This document shows positions 1-10,705 of a stretch of 64,000 nt of DNA, one piece after another. The DNA comes from Albugo candida. Taxonomy: Eukaryota > Oomycota > Peronosporomycetes > Albuginales > Albuginaceae. The position numbers and the translations under genes were made by a program. The DNA lies in assembly GCA_905220665.1 (NCBI GenBank), contig CAJNAR010000032.1, positions 1 through 64,000 of the forward strand. Reading direction: 5' to 3'. How positions within the stretch are numbered: position 1 is the first letter of the stretch; each line of letters starts with the position of its first letter. The notes below the pieces were generated by a model. The model was given only the letters and a program-made list of their open reading frames with translations. It had not been told where the DNA came from and did not search any database.

Positions 1-595
1 TGCTAATCGACTTGGTTCGTGTCGAATTGTTCCACTCGAAGCATCGATAGCTGAATCGAGTGGCGTGTTGAAATCACCAAATACGATATGTGTTGCGGTT
101 GATTCGAAAGTGTTGGAAAGCAATAACACATAAAAACCCACTCGTTCCTCGGCCGTGACCGGTGCATATACATTGTGAATATACACCGGTGCATCGTGAA
201 TGAGAAGACGCAAAACCAAATAGCGATTTCGAATGCTTCGTTCGGTAAGTTCTTCAGCTGTTGAGTAACCGGGAAAGTCCGAACGAAGAATTGTCATGAC
301 GCCGCCACTGCGGTTTTGAGTCGGATGTAGAAATGCACTGTTGTGATCATTGACAAACATTTTGTGCTGCATTTTTGAGGATAATAAAAACTGGAAGGAG
401 TCCAGTTGGTTGTGATCGTGAAACTTGGTTTCTTGAACACAAAAAATGGAGTGTTGTGATAGGATGTGGTCGATAAAAGGATGACCATTTTTATGAATTC
501 CGTTGAACATTCACCGTGAGTGCTGAGATATTGTTCCACGTTGGAATAAACGAGGAGCCCTTAGCATTCACGCTGAAGTGGACCGGCAATCAACC
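1..595 (-). pseudogene. LINE ORF2 fragment, AP-endonuclease domain (copy 1)
   Basis: The minus strand encodes pieces of an APE-type endonuclease in more than one frame. A near-start segment reads NGIHKNGHPFI and CVQETKF, matching the NGIKKNGHLAI and CVQDTRF of copy 2. A later piece ends in ASSGTIRHEPSRLA at the window edge, matching SSGAYRHEPSRLS. The domain nicks target DNA to prime reverse transcription in LINEs. The open frame is interrupted between about 195 and 540, so this copy is probably dead. The rest of ORF2 lies beyond the window. Confidence 0.75.
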
Positions 596-3064
596 TCATT
601 TCACCATCTTCTTTTGAGAGGTGAAGTGTTGCTTTCTCTTCAGGGAAAAAACTGAGATTGACTGAGAGCTCGCCGATATCGCCACAGAGAAGACTTGCCA
701 TTTACCACCAAACCATTGAGACCAACACTTTATGCCCACATCGGAGCGTAACAACAAGATAAGCACATTGATGGGGAGTAAACGACAATGGTGACCCGGA
801 ATCCAGATCACTGGTCTATCGGTGAGATAGTGGATCCAGTGATCGTTTGTGTAAAATGTCGGGGCAGTAGACATAAATAATAGTTCCAATAATGCGAGAG
901 GTTTGGTCGCCCGAGTCAAACCGTGAACAGTGTCCGGCACTGACTTCCACCACGGCATCACTTTCTCGAACAATACAGCTCTCTTGGAGGGAACTTTTCC
1001 ACCAACGTGGCGATTCCATCGCGTCGTAAATGTGACATCTTCGCCGAGATTGTGCGCTGCAAAAACGCGATTGATTAGAAGTAGATGTGCTACTTCGTCC
1101 AACGCAGGATCATTCGACTCCATGCATGAAATAAGCACCCCATGCATGGTGATGGATGATCTAATGCTGCCCGGATGATTTGGTCCGGGTTAGTACAAAA
1201 TTGTACCAGCCTACGCACATGTGGGATGCACGCATCGGCTTGGACCAGCTTGTCCGGTCGAAGCTGGTGGAGTGCATTTTTGGAATCCATTTCCATGAGC
1301 TCTCCGATTTCACCAATTCGAGTTGGTCGCTCTGCTTTTTCCACCGTTGTATGACGCTTCTTATAAAAGTGTGCCGCCTCTTTCGAAGTGGCTACCTCTT
1401 TTGGCATCCGTGCTTTCACGGGAATAATTTGAATGCGATTGCCATGCGCCGGATTGGCAACCGCTTGAACTTCTTCGACATCCACCTCCATGGTTGCGAG
1501 CACAGAAAAGTAATTGCTTGTCGCCAACGTTGGGAGCGCACGAGGTGGTGCATTGGAAACCATTTGGTCGAACGGCTCAGTCCGATTACGCTTTCCTCGC
1601 GTCCATGCCAACTGCATGTATGTGTCACCATCCTTCTCCACCCGTGGATGGGAAGATGATTGACTTTTCAATTGGAGGATTGGGGGAGTAGGCTGAGAGA
1701 AGTCTGGTGCCCCTGGTGGTGAGATAGAGGGAGGACTGTTGAGCTCCAACGAAATTTGGTCGGAATTTTTGCGCTCCGGTCGCCTCGTCTCCAATTCCTG
1801 AATTTGAATTGGCTTCTCCACCTTTTTTGGGACCACCACGACTGCCGTTGGCGCGGTTGTTTGTTTTTGTTTTTCTTGTTGCGATTGTGCTTGCTTTTGA
1901 TTCTGAGGCTGAGTGTGAGTTGTGTTTGGTTGTTTTGTGGGCTTTTTTTGCTTTTGTTTTGTTGTTGCCTCGCTCCCGTGGATGATGCAGCACCCAAATT
2001 CAAGCAGTAAGGCCCACGTTGACCAAAACGTTGTCGTTTCGCTGGAATAGGAGCATTCTTACCCCGTACTGGGTAGAGCTGTTTGTCGTAAGCGATTTGT
2101 TCAATCACTTTACCAACTCTAACCAGTTGTTGGGGACACGTTGAGCAGCCAAAGTAGACTCTCCAAGTCGACATTACCACCTCTTTGGTTGGAACCGTCT
2201 CGCGAAAGGTGTCATATACCACTTGACACCCGAGTTGGTGAAGAGCACGGAGAATGTTGTTCCGTTCTTCCTCCACGCCTACGCCGAAAACATCGAGGTA
2301 GTACTTTGTTTCAAGAGTATCAAACTCCCGAAAAAAGTACTTCTCCCCAAGGATAGTCACCGGCTGACACTCCAACTGTTGGCAGGCATCCGCTGTGGTG
2401 ACCATCACTCTGATGTTTCCCCCAGGCATTTTGGACACCTGAGCGATTGACCGGCTCTCCAGTAGGCTTTCAAAAACCGGATTACCGTGGTCTCGCATCA
2501 GGGATGTTAGGATTTTCCATTTGGAGTACGGGTCAAGGACTGGCCCGTCTCCAAGACCATCGGGAAGGTTGCTTTCCGGATTTGGAAAGGTCTTGCTGCT
2601 TCCAATTTAGCAGACAGAACAGACCAATCCGGGTGCTCCCCATCAGCATATAGCTGCAGTATAGCCTCGATATCCGAGGCTTTCGGCTTCGCGAGCTCGA
2701 CTCGAAATTTCGCCCGAGCTCTAGCCTGGTCCTTACGCAAGGACTCCTGCGACTTGATTATTTCTGCCAAAGTGGGACCTTTGGTGTCGTCCACACTTTC
2801 AGTTGCAGTTGCCTTTTGGTCACCCTGTGACGGGGCAACGACAGTACCGCTTGTACCACCGGTACCACATCCTACACCGGTAGTACCGGTATTACCCTGT
2901 ACCGTCAAACAGGGGGTGGGGGTACTTTCCACGTCATCACATAGGGGTGATGACTCATCAACAATCATGCAATCACTCAAGGCTGGGTGACTCATGAGGG
3001 TTGCCACGTCACTACAAGTGGACGCTAGCACCCTTGGTTGTGTCGATATGTCGACTTGAACCAT
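596..3064 (-). pseudogene. LINE ORF1 (nucleic-acid-binding protein), frameshifted
   Basis: This is the first ORF of LINE copy 1. The ATG at 3064 opens a frame (MVQVDISTQ) that resembles the start of the copy 2 ORF1 (MVTIDISSL). The similarity then continues through at least four separate frames (2507-3064, 1668-2498, 1090-1839, 596-1147), so several frameshifts have accumulated. Shared blocks include FREFDTLETKYYLDVFG, VVMSTWRVYF, ATSKEAAHFYKK and NDHWIHYLTDRPVIWIP. No RRM, CCHC knuckle or other named domain is visible. By analogy with other LINEs it would have bound element RNA, but that is inference. Confidence 0.75.
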
Positions 3065-3156
3065 TGTTTTCGAGAGGAAAGAGTTGAAAAAGGTTGTTTT
3101 TTCGAGTTGTTTTTACTAAATTGGCCCGTTACTTAGTAGCCGGCAAATTGAGAAGT

Positions 3157-3173
3157 GGTCGTATAGCTCAGTT
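3157..3173 (+). repeat. 17-nt tRNA-Ile 5' fragment at the 5' end of LINE copy 1
   Basis: GGTCGTATAGCTCAGTT is identical to the first 17 nt of the intact tRNA-Ile at 10434 and includes most of its A box. It lies in opposite orientation to the LINE and is part of a longer 40-nt block (3134-3173) repeated exactly at 10077-10116. The tRNA match stops after base 17-18. Confidence 0.85.
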
Positions 3174-3331
3174 GAAGGTGTCTATATTACTAGAATTAGA
3201 CTAACTGACTTCTCAAAATGCCTACACTACAATAAATAACATATAACACATGCAGATGTGGCTTGAAAATCACAAAGAGTGGACTTGGTGCGGTTGAAGA
3301 CAGTTGAGTAGACTAGCCACTCAGCTCAGAC

Positions 3332-6300
3332 TTATGAGCGCGCACGCCTTCGTATCTTGAGAAGATCTGATCTCCCGGAGAAATATCTTTTTGCTGAACC
3401 TGATTGCAATAAACCGAGCAAAACCGTCTGGAGCTGATCAAGCTGTGCGATATCATAGCACTGACGTTGATAAAACCGAATATGGGCGCTGAATGTGCTG
3501 TAGATCACCGAAACAGCTGGTCCTGTTGGTGTTGTAGATACTTGGTCGAAAAGTCGTCTATTCCGATCCGTCCAGATGAAGTGGATCGAAATGGCAACCA
3601 ATGCAAACCAAAGATCTTCCAACACCATCCTGAATGGCTTCCACCTATCACTAAGGTGAGGAAGTCGTAGACACGCAATGTGCGACCACTTCGGTCGAGC
3701 TGAAAAGAAAGCTATCCAAGAAGGAAATAGCTCCTCCCAAATTGGGTATGTCCTACTACAGTCGAAAAACAGATGCTGGTAACTTTCCACCTCACCACAA
3801 TGCTCCTGTGTACACAGGATGATTTCCGGATGAGCTTGCTTCAGAAACCAGAACCGGGATCGCACTGGTAACATTGAATATGTAAGTCGGAGCTGAATGT
3901 CCGAGTATATTGGTAATAAACGTCCTCGAAGACGTTTAAAACCCGTTGAGAAATCCTTTACCCAAGTCGAAGCACTTGGCCGGTCTCTCTCTCGTATGTG
4001 AAGCAGCAGTGGGTGAGGCTTGTCCGGTGGTTCTGCTTTCCCAACAACTCGAAAGAGGTGATTCCGAGGAATTGTCGGAAAGAAAACCTTCGTATCCGAA
4101 ATTTGAATGCCAAACTGAACCGGATACGCCTTTGCAATGGAACGCTCTGGACACAACAAAACGCCCTCCGGTTGAATGCGACGTAAAATTTGAGTAGCTT
4201 CCACGTACAAGCGTCGTAAAAGCTTTGTCTTGGCTACTTCCGCTGAATTTCCAACTGTATGCGTACTGAAACGCAAGACAAACTCGGAAGACGAATTGAA
4301 CCAAGTTGATCTTCCACCGAACAAATCACGTAGAGAACGGATGCGGAACGCTTGAGCGAACTGCATCCTAAAAGTACGCGCAGGTTCCGGGACCATTCCC
4401 ATACATCGACGATGAGCAACCGCACTAGTAGAACGTTGCCGTTGCTCAAAGTGAAGATGAGAATCCACCTGCAGCCAGACAGGAGCATTTAACATAACGA
4501 TGTATTGCTCCTGTGAAGACAAGGTCTGGGGTGTGAGTTCCCACTTACTCTGACTCCACCAAACGCACGTCTGCTTCCACCACGATGACGCTACATTCCA
4601 ACGAACCATGGTAGCATGCCGACGAGGTGATATCGTTAAGATATCGAGCGGCTTGAACGGTCCAAAGTTGGGTAAGATGTTCTTCACAATTTCCATACCA
4701 GTCAATGTCCAGTTGCTTGGAATAGGTGTACTGGAATGTAGTGCAAATTGTTGTAGAAATTGGAGTCGTTGTTTCATTAATTGCTTCTCGATCATCGGAA
4801 CCTGTAAACCACCTTGTGAATAAGGCAGATATAAAAGTTCCGATCGAATGAGCTGCACATGTGTTGAATCCCGCTCATACTTTCGACTCAACACAAATCG
4901 ATTTAACATCGATTGCCATCGTCGCAGTAAATGTTTCGGGATATCAAAATGTGTCGTAAAATGCCATAATCGTGACAAAACCATGGTCTGCGCCACCAGT
5001 AAACGTCCACGCACCGTTCTTGCTCGACGAAACCACTGACGAAAACCACCATAGAAACGATCTTCTAGGAATTCAATCATCAAATCACTCACTGGTGATT
5101 GACTGAAAGGAATTCCCAAATACTTGACCGACTCGCACTGTGATAGAACTTTCACTAAAGCGAACGGCTGACAGGCTTGATGACGGTTAAGAGGAAGTAA
5201 AGTCGACTTCGAAAGATTTAACTTTGCTCCTGAACCATCACAATAGTGTTGAACGACATCAAGCTGAGCCTCCACCCCACCGAGCGAAGACGATAACAAA
5301 GTCGAGTCGTCCGCAAAGAATAAACTGGTTGATGTATCCATTGGAGTGATACAAATACCAGGTCCTTCATGTCTCCGCAACAAATTTCCCAACGGCTCAA
5401 TAGTCATAAGAAAGAGCAATGCGGAGAGTGGATCACCTTGTTTGACTCCACGAGAAGGAGTGATCTTTGGTGAAAGCGTTCCATTCAACAACAGCGAAAC
5501 ATTCGTGTTGGTGTATAGAAGCTTTGTCCACTTGATAAACGAATTTCCGCAGTTCATTTTCGAAAGCACAGCAAACATGTACGACCAATCCACTCGATCG
5601 TACGCTTTCTCAAAATCGAGAAAGGTTGCATATGCTTCCTCGCCACGATGAGTGATCAAATCTTGTAGATCACTCATGTATCGAATGTGGTGGTGGATGG
5701 ATCTGCCTCTCAGAAATGCTTTTTGGTCTTCGTGAATCAATTTCGGAAGCATTTTCTGGAGTCGATAGGCAAGTACCTTTGACAGCACTTTCACATCCAC
5801 GCATATTAATGCAATAGGACGATAGTTGCCAGGATCTGCTCGAGATCCTTTTTTGTAAAGCAACGTGATTGCCGAACTACGCTGAGAGCGCAGCAGAGAG
5901 CCTCGACGAAGTTGATCGTCAAAGACAATTTGCAAACATTCACCAAAGACACTCGGAGAAAGTTGGTAGAATGCTGCCGGCAATCCATCCATTCCAGGTG
6001 ATGAGTGTCCGCGCATACTTTTGATGGCTCCTTCCATTTCCGATTTAGTTAATGGAGCAGAAAGAAACGACTCATCAGAGCTGTTTAATGTTCTGGTAAT
6101 TGAGTCGAGAAGCGTTTGTTGTTTTTGAATGCAAGGACGGAGTGGGACTCCAGCTGAACTTTCCTTATCACCCATAATTCCACCCCAATGGTCGGTGAAC
6201 TGAAGGGTGATTTCAAGTGGATTCTTTGATACTTTGCCATTCGGAAGGAGGACTTCTTCCAATGGCACCCGATGACAAGTTGAATCCAGCGGACGAAAGA

Positions 6301-7528
6301 AGTATCTCGATGATTTCTCCACATGTCGCATCTGGTGGTCGAACGCGGAGTCTTGATTGTACTTTGACGAGCTCTTCACTCGTTCGTGATAAGAATGAAG
6401 AGCGTCCTTGTAAATCTTCTTTTCTTTTCTCTGATCGGACATTCGATAGGCGGATGCAGCATGTTCCAACTCCGATTGAGCTCGAATGAGCTCATCTTCC
6501 TCTTGACGTCGAATCATCTTTTGAATTTACTGAAGTAAACGCTTCATATACTTCTTCCAACGCTCCCAATCCTTTCCGGGACTGAAAGAAGCACGAAGCT
6601 TTGCCAAAATGCGTTCCGCGTGCACTTCAATCGCCTCGATGATTACTGGGTACTCGAACAATGAGAGGGGACATTTCCAGTAACCACGGCCCTGAAGTTG
6701 GATCGGATTTGCAAACTTGAGTACTTGTGCCAAATGATCCCCCGTGTGAGGAAGGGTGGCATAATTTGAATCCTTATAAATTGTACGGAAGAGATGCTCC
6801 GACAAGAGGATGTAATCCAATCGATTACGTCGTGGCTGAGGGCCAGTAAAGATACGCTCTTCGGGATGCTGGTGACGCCAAGCATCGAGAACACCCAAGT
6901 TTGAAAGCCATTCCAAACATGAGAGGCGACTTGGTTCATGACGATATGCACCACTTGAACAGTCCAGACTTGGACAGAGAGCTGTATTGAGATCTCCACA
7001 AACGATATGTGATGCGTTTTCTTCGAATGATCCAATTGGAAGCTGATCGAAAAAAGGTTTTCGTTCCGTTGAATCCACCGGAGCATAAACGTTGTGGACG
7101 TATACTGGTGCTCCATGAACCACCAAACGAACCACCAGATACCGATCTTGAACTGTGACATTGTGCACGGCTTCAGCAGTTTGAAATCCAGGAAAATCGT
7201 TCCGGATAATGGTCATAACACCGTTTACTCGTTCCCGAGAGGGGTGAGAGTGAAGACTATTCGTATCACTGATAAACGATTTAGTTCTGAAGTTCGATGT
7301 CAGATGAAAGCGAAACGTCTCCAGGTGCTGACGATTACGAAAACGTGTATCCTGCACGCAACAAAGTGCGTATTTTGAAAATGTATGTTGGATTGCAAGG
7401 TGACCATTCTTTTTGATTCCGTTTGTATTGACTGATAGAATGGTTTTATTGGTCCAAGAATTGTAATCCGATAAGCTTCCCTTAATACTGAACAGAGAGA
7501 GCACCCACAACGAGTGTTTGTACTCCAT
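3332..7528 (-). pseudogene. LINE ORF2: endonuclease-reverse transcriptase with one in-frame stop
   Basis: ORF2 starts with ATG at 7528, overlapping the end of ORF1 by 47 nt in another frame. Residues 1-333 form an APE-type endonuclease (NTNGIKKNGHLAI, CVQDTRF, VCGDLNTAL, RNRLDYILLS). A TAA at 6529-6527 interrupts it, and the same frame continues three codons later into a 1061-aa reverse transcriptase. RT motifs are clear: SSPGMDGLPAAFY, RPIALICVDVKVLSK, FLDFEKAYDRVDW, GVKQGDPLSALLF and the catalytic FADDSTLL. A C-terminal HCGEVESYQHLFFDC matches the zinc-binding RT-associated domain. Without the stop the protein would be about 1,399 aa. The stop makes this copy probably inactive unless read through. 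Confidence 0.85.
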
Positions 7529-9998
7529 CTACTTCGCTCAGTTGCAAAATAGACACTTCATCGGGTAGAAAATTTGTCGAAAGCTGAATGGCTTCCAAAT
7601 TGTCGTAAAGGGGACTATCCCACTGCGCATCAAACCACTCACTAAGGCAAAGTGTGCCTAGTGGGGAGCGCAGTATCATAATCAGTGCATTGGTGTGTAG
7701 TAAGCGACAATGGTGTGTCGGTATCCACAGCACCGGTCGACCAGTGATGTGTTGAATCCAGTGGTCATTATGAAAAACTGCCGGAGCAGTGCACATCAGC
7801 ATGAGCTCGAAGAAGGCGAGCGATTTGGTGGCTCGAGTGAGCTCTTCCACTTCAGGTGACTCCGTCCACCAACTATTGGTTGCGTCAAACATAGCTTGAC
7901 GTTTTGTTGGAACTTTTCCCCCAATCTTTTTCGACCATTTTGTAATGAAAGTGGTGTCCAAATTCGGCTCGGATGCAGCAAGTATACGATTGATCGTGTG
8001 TACTTGCACCACTTCAGCTAAACACGGATCATTGAATCGCATACCCTTATTGAGCACTCCATGTAATGCAATCGGATGATTAAATGCGAACTGGAGAAGG
8101 CTATCTCCATTGGACGTGAATCCAAGATGCTTCTCCGCCTTGGACACGTGAATGTCCGCTTGGAGAAGCCGATCGGGCTTCGTTGGGATCTGTGCCGTCA
8201 GTAGATCTTCTGCCAACAAGTTCACCACTTCACCCACGCGAGTAGGACGAGAGTCCTTCACGATTTTGGTGTGCTTCTTTGTGAAAAAATGCGCCGCTTC
8301 TTTCGACGTAGCTACATCTTTAGGTACCACAACATTGGTCGGAACGATATGGTAGCGCTTTCCGAACGCTGGATTGGTCGTTACATCTATCTTTGTATAT
8401 TCCACATCGATAGTGCTAAGCACATCGAAAAAATTGCTGGTGGCAAGCCCTTCCAATTTTCTTGGAGGAGCTTTGCTGAGCAGGCTTTTGAAGCTGTCTA
8501 ACGAGCGGTTTCTTTTGTTGTTTGAGCGAACAACTGTCCAAGAATCCGGTTGTGATTCTTCAGCTTGTTTTGATTCCTCAGCAGGTTGGGAATCACTGCT
8601 TCCAAGCTTCTCTTCCGGTTCTGAAACAGGCGACGTAGATGCCTTCTGGTGATGGTTCGATGTATTAGCTTCGGTAGTTGTCAGAGGACAGAATGTTTCG
8701 TCAGTTTTGGATGTACTTTTAGCATTACTTGAGGTAGATTTTCTTTCTTTATCTTTTATGTGTTGCTGCTCTTGAGCTGGTTTTGTTGTTTTTCCGGTGC
8801 GCTTGCTTGGCACCGATTTAGATTCAGTTGTTGGAGTCGGGGGCTTCGTCGCTCGCTGAGTCGAGTTCGGAGTGTTCACTGGCAGCAATAAGCAGTGTGG
8901 ACTGCGCTGACCCATCCTCAATCGCTCAACAGGTAACGGAGCCCCTTTTCCGCGAGCCAAATAGTATCTCCCTTCGATACAAATTTGTTCGCAAACTTTT
9001 CCAGCCACGACCAGAGGTTTAGGACATGACGTGGAGCGAAAATACACTCTCCACGTAGACATGGTTAGCCGTTTAGAAGCTACAGCTTCACGAAAGTTTT
9101 CATACAAAACATCGCAGCCAAGACGATGCAGTGCTGATGCAACTGTTATTGTGGACATTTCCGGTCCAATTCCGAAAACGTCCATGAAGTAGCGTGACCC
9201 GAGCACATCGAACTCTCGGAAGGAGTACTGGTTCCCCATGAGGGTAACCGTCTCATGAGCCAACTTCTGGCAAACTTCCTCGCTCGTGACGAGAAGGCGT
9301 AAATTACCTCCAGGCAATTTAGCCAGTTGGCCAATTTTCCCCGCATCAAATAACTCGTCAAGGATCTTGTTCCCATGATCTCTAACGAACGATTGTAGGA
9401 TTTGGGCGGGTGGTGAGCGTACAAAAGTTTGTCCCGTCTCCAGGACAATCGAAAACTTTGCACTTGGTAGCATAAACGGCTTTGCTGCCGCCAAGTGTAC
9501 AGCCAAAACATCCCAGGACGGACGTCCGTCCTGAAAGAGTTGTTCGATAGCACGCAGATCTGATGCTAAAGGTTTTGGCATTTCAACCTTCCACTTCGCT
9601 TTTTTTACAGCTTTGTCCTTGCGTGCTTCTTGACCTTTCAAGATTTCGGCTAAACTTGGACGATGGTCGGTTTCACACGCCGTTTCAACCGGTTTCGAAG
9701 CTGATGACGCGGTGTTGTCATCAACCTCCATTGGCACCGGCTGATTGGCAGAAATTGGAGTGGCAGAGAGAGGCGTCTCTATCTCCATCTCGGTCTCGGA
9801 TTGGCCAATAACCCCAGCGGACGCGGTAGAGTCCGACGGTAGAGGTGTGGCAGTAGCTGTACTTTCCGCCGGTATAGGTGTGCGGGTTGCTGGACTTTCC
9901 GCCGGTAACGTGTCAGTAACGGACACATTACATGTAGAAGTACTACTCACATCAGGCGATGTAACGATAGGTAAGCTGGATATGTCGATAGTAACCAT
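7482..9998 (-). CDS. LINE ORF1 protein, 838 aa, intact
   Basis: An uninterrupted ORF from ATG 9998, upstream of and overlapping ORF2. The N-terminal ~130 residues are rich in Pro, Ser and Thr. A conserved block around residues 110-330 (VLETGQTFVRSP, FREFDVLGSRYFMDVFG, MSTWRVYF) is shared with copy 1, followed by a Lys/Ser/Gln/Glu-rich linker (~370-490) and a second conserved block (~500-830) ending in NDHWIQHITGRPVLWIP. No RRM, coiled coil or CCHC motif is evident, and it is longer than typical LINE ORF1 proteins. Role in RNA binding is inferred only from position. Confidence 0.8.
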   Translation of the reverse strand: MVTIDISSLPIVTSPDVSSTSTCNVSVTDTLPAESPATRTPIPAESTATATPLPSDSTASAGVIGQSETEMEIETPLSATPISANQPVPMEVDDNTASSASKPVETACETDHRPSLAEILKGQEARKDKAVKKAKWKVEMPKPLASDLRAIEQLFQDGRPSWDVLAVHLAAAKPFMLPSAKFSIVLETGQTFVRSPPAQILQSFVRDHGNKILDELFDAGKIGQLAKLPGGNLRLLVTSEEVCQKLAHETVTLMGNQYSFREFDVLGSRYFMDVFGIGPEMSTITVASALHRLGCDVLYENFREAVASKRLTMSTWRVYFRSTSCPKPLVVAGKVCEQICIEGRYYLARGKGAPLPVERLRMGQRSPHCLLLPVNTPNSTQRATKPPTPTTESKSVPSKRTGKTTKPAQEQQHIKDKERKSTSSNAKSTSKTDETFCPLTTTEANTSNHHQKASTSPVSEPEEKLGSSDSQPAEESKQAEESQPDSWTVVRSNNKRNRSLDSFKSLLSKAPPRKLEGLATSNFFDVLSTIDVEYTKIDVTTNPAFGKRYHIVPTNVVVPKDVATSKEAAHFFTKKHTKIVKDSRPTRVGEVVNLLAEDLLTAQIPTKPDRLLQADIHVSKAEKHLGFTSNGDSLLQFAFNHPIALHGVLNKGMRFNDPCLAEVVQVHTINRILAASEPNLDTTFITKWSKKIGGKVPTKRQAMFDATNSWWTESPEVEELTRATKSLAFFELMLMCTAPAVFHNDHWIQHITGRPVLWIPTHHCRLLHTNALIMILRSPLGTLCLSEWFDAQWDSPLYDNLEAIQLSTNFLPDEVSILQLSEVDGVQTLVVGALSVQY

Positions 9999-10099
9999 TG
10001 TCTTCGACAGGAAAGGGTGGAAAAGTGCGTGTTTTAGTTGAAAAGTCGCTTTGTTGTATTCGTTTTGCGGGTTACGTAGTAGCCGGCAAATTGAGAAGT

Positions 10100-10116
10100 G
10101 GTCGTATAGCTCAGTT
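10100..10116 (+). repeat. 17-nt tRNA-Ile 5' fragment at the 5' end of LINE copy 2
   Basis: The same GGTCGTATAGCTCAGTT found at 3157 ends the LINE leader here, inside the exact 40-nt repeat 10077-10116. After it the sequence reads aagggtg, not the tRNA continuation ggtagag. Confidence 0.85.
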
Positions 10117-10426
10117 AAGGGTGTTCGCCCGTAGTACTTTTATTTAGACACCTTTCTGTTACTACAGTTTGGTGGTTATCTACTCTATTCTAATCACTAG
10201 TATGTAACGCTCTGAAGAGCCCGGTCCAACTCCTGTACAGTTATTTTCTGGTGTAGTTGCCAGCGGTCTTGACACGTCCATATCTTCATTGAGTAGGTTG
10301 ATATTTACGTGGAGGAATCTTTGCCTCCGCCGAGGGGCCCCATCGCAGCCCTTTTGCCACCGCCGGGATTCGAACCGGGGTACACACGGTCGGAACACAT
10401 GTGTACTATCCGCTAGGCCCCCCGAC
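10117..10426 (-). repeat. Candidate tRNA-derived SINE (tRNA-Arg-like head plus body)
   Basis: On the minus strand a tRNA-like head (10426-10355) with an A-box-like TAGCGGATAGT and a B-box GGTTCGAATCC is followed by ~240 bp of unrelated non-coding body that ends at the LINE 5' junction. Head plus body of ~310 bp is the plan of a tRNA-derived SINE. No second copy is present in the window and no A-rich tail is visible, so a decayed tRNA gene with ordinary flank is the alternative. Confidence 0.35.
10355..10426 (-). pseudogene. tRNA-Arg(CCG)-like sequence, degenerate
   Basis: The GGCCTAGCGGATAG D-arm pattern is typical of tRNA-Arg, the anticodon loop reads TTCCGAC (CCG), and the T loop TTCGAAT is intact. 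The T stem has a C-C mismatch, the anticodon stem has several wobble pairs, and the 5' end does not pair well with the 3' CGGTGGC, so it is unlikely to be a working tRNA. It starts 8 bp from the divergent tRNA-Ile. Confidence 0.45.
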
Positions 10427-10433
10427 GGGGTCA

Positions 10434-10506
10434 GGTCGTATAGCTCAGTTGGTAGAGCACAGTGCTAATAACGCTGCGGTCCAGGGTTCGAGCCCCTGTA
10501 TGACCA
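10434..10506 (+). tRNA. tRNA-Ile (anticodon AAT)
   Basis: A 73-nt cloverleaf can be drawn by eye. The acceptor stem is GGTCGTA with TATGACC (one G-T), the anticodon stem CAGTG with CGCTG, the loop CTAATAA gives anticodon AAT (read as IAU, Ile), and the T arm is CAGGG-TTCGAGC-CCCTG. Discriminator base A73. A and B boxes are intact and there is no intron. The CCA is absent from the DNA, as expected in eukaryotes. Its first 17 nt recur at the ends of both LINEs. Confidence 0.92.
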
Positions 10507-10705
10507 AAGTCTTGATAATTATTGCAGTGTAGGGGTCGAAGGGGTGGCCATGTTGGTTGATCTTGCCGTATTCTACTTCTATCTAGATAAGAGAGGCCCG
10601 TCCTCTCATCTAGCCATTACTTAATTTCATTTTTTTTCATTTGGAATCTTCAGAGACGCTATTCTACACATTGCCCAACTTCCAAAATGGACGGTACCCA
10701 TCATG

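Larger units (their letters stand above)
1..3173 (-). mobile_element. LINE retrotransposon copy 1, decayed, cut by window edge
   Basis: A non-LTR retrotransposon on the minus strand: 5' end near 3173, ORF1 remains to 596, then the start of ORF2 (endonuclease), which runs off the left edge. ORF1 and endonuclease pieces align by eye with those of the intact neighbour (3174-10116) but differ at many residues, so this is a diverged relative and not a recent duplicate. Its reading frames are broken. It is followed head to tail by copy 2. The reverse transcriptase part would lie outside the window. Confidence 0.85.
3174..10116 (-). mobile_element. Near-complete LINE retrotransposon copy 2 (~6.9 kb)
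   Basis: A full-length-looking non-LTR element on the minus strand: 5' leader (10116-9999), an 838-aa ORF1 (9998-7482), an overlapping ORF2 with endonuclease then reverse transcriptase (7528-3332), and a ~160-bp 3' tail that meets the 5' end of copy 1. No poly-A tail is visible at the 3' junction, and no clear target-site duplication other than the tRNA-bearing block. Its APE endonuclease, RT and C-terminal zinc-knuckle order fits the L1/Tx1-like group; the exact clade is undetermined. One in-frame stop in ORF2 is the only obvious lesion. Confidence 0.9.

Noticed and set aside
1..10116. CRISPR array, prophage or bacterial operon
   Set aside because: No short direct repeats with spacers; the genes are spliced and eukaryotic, and the mobile DNA is LINE-type.
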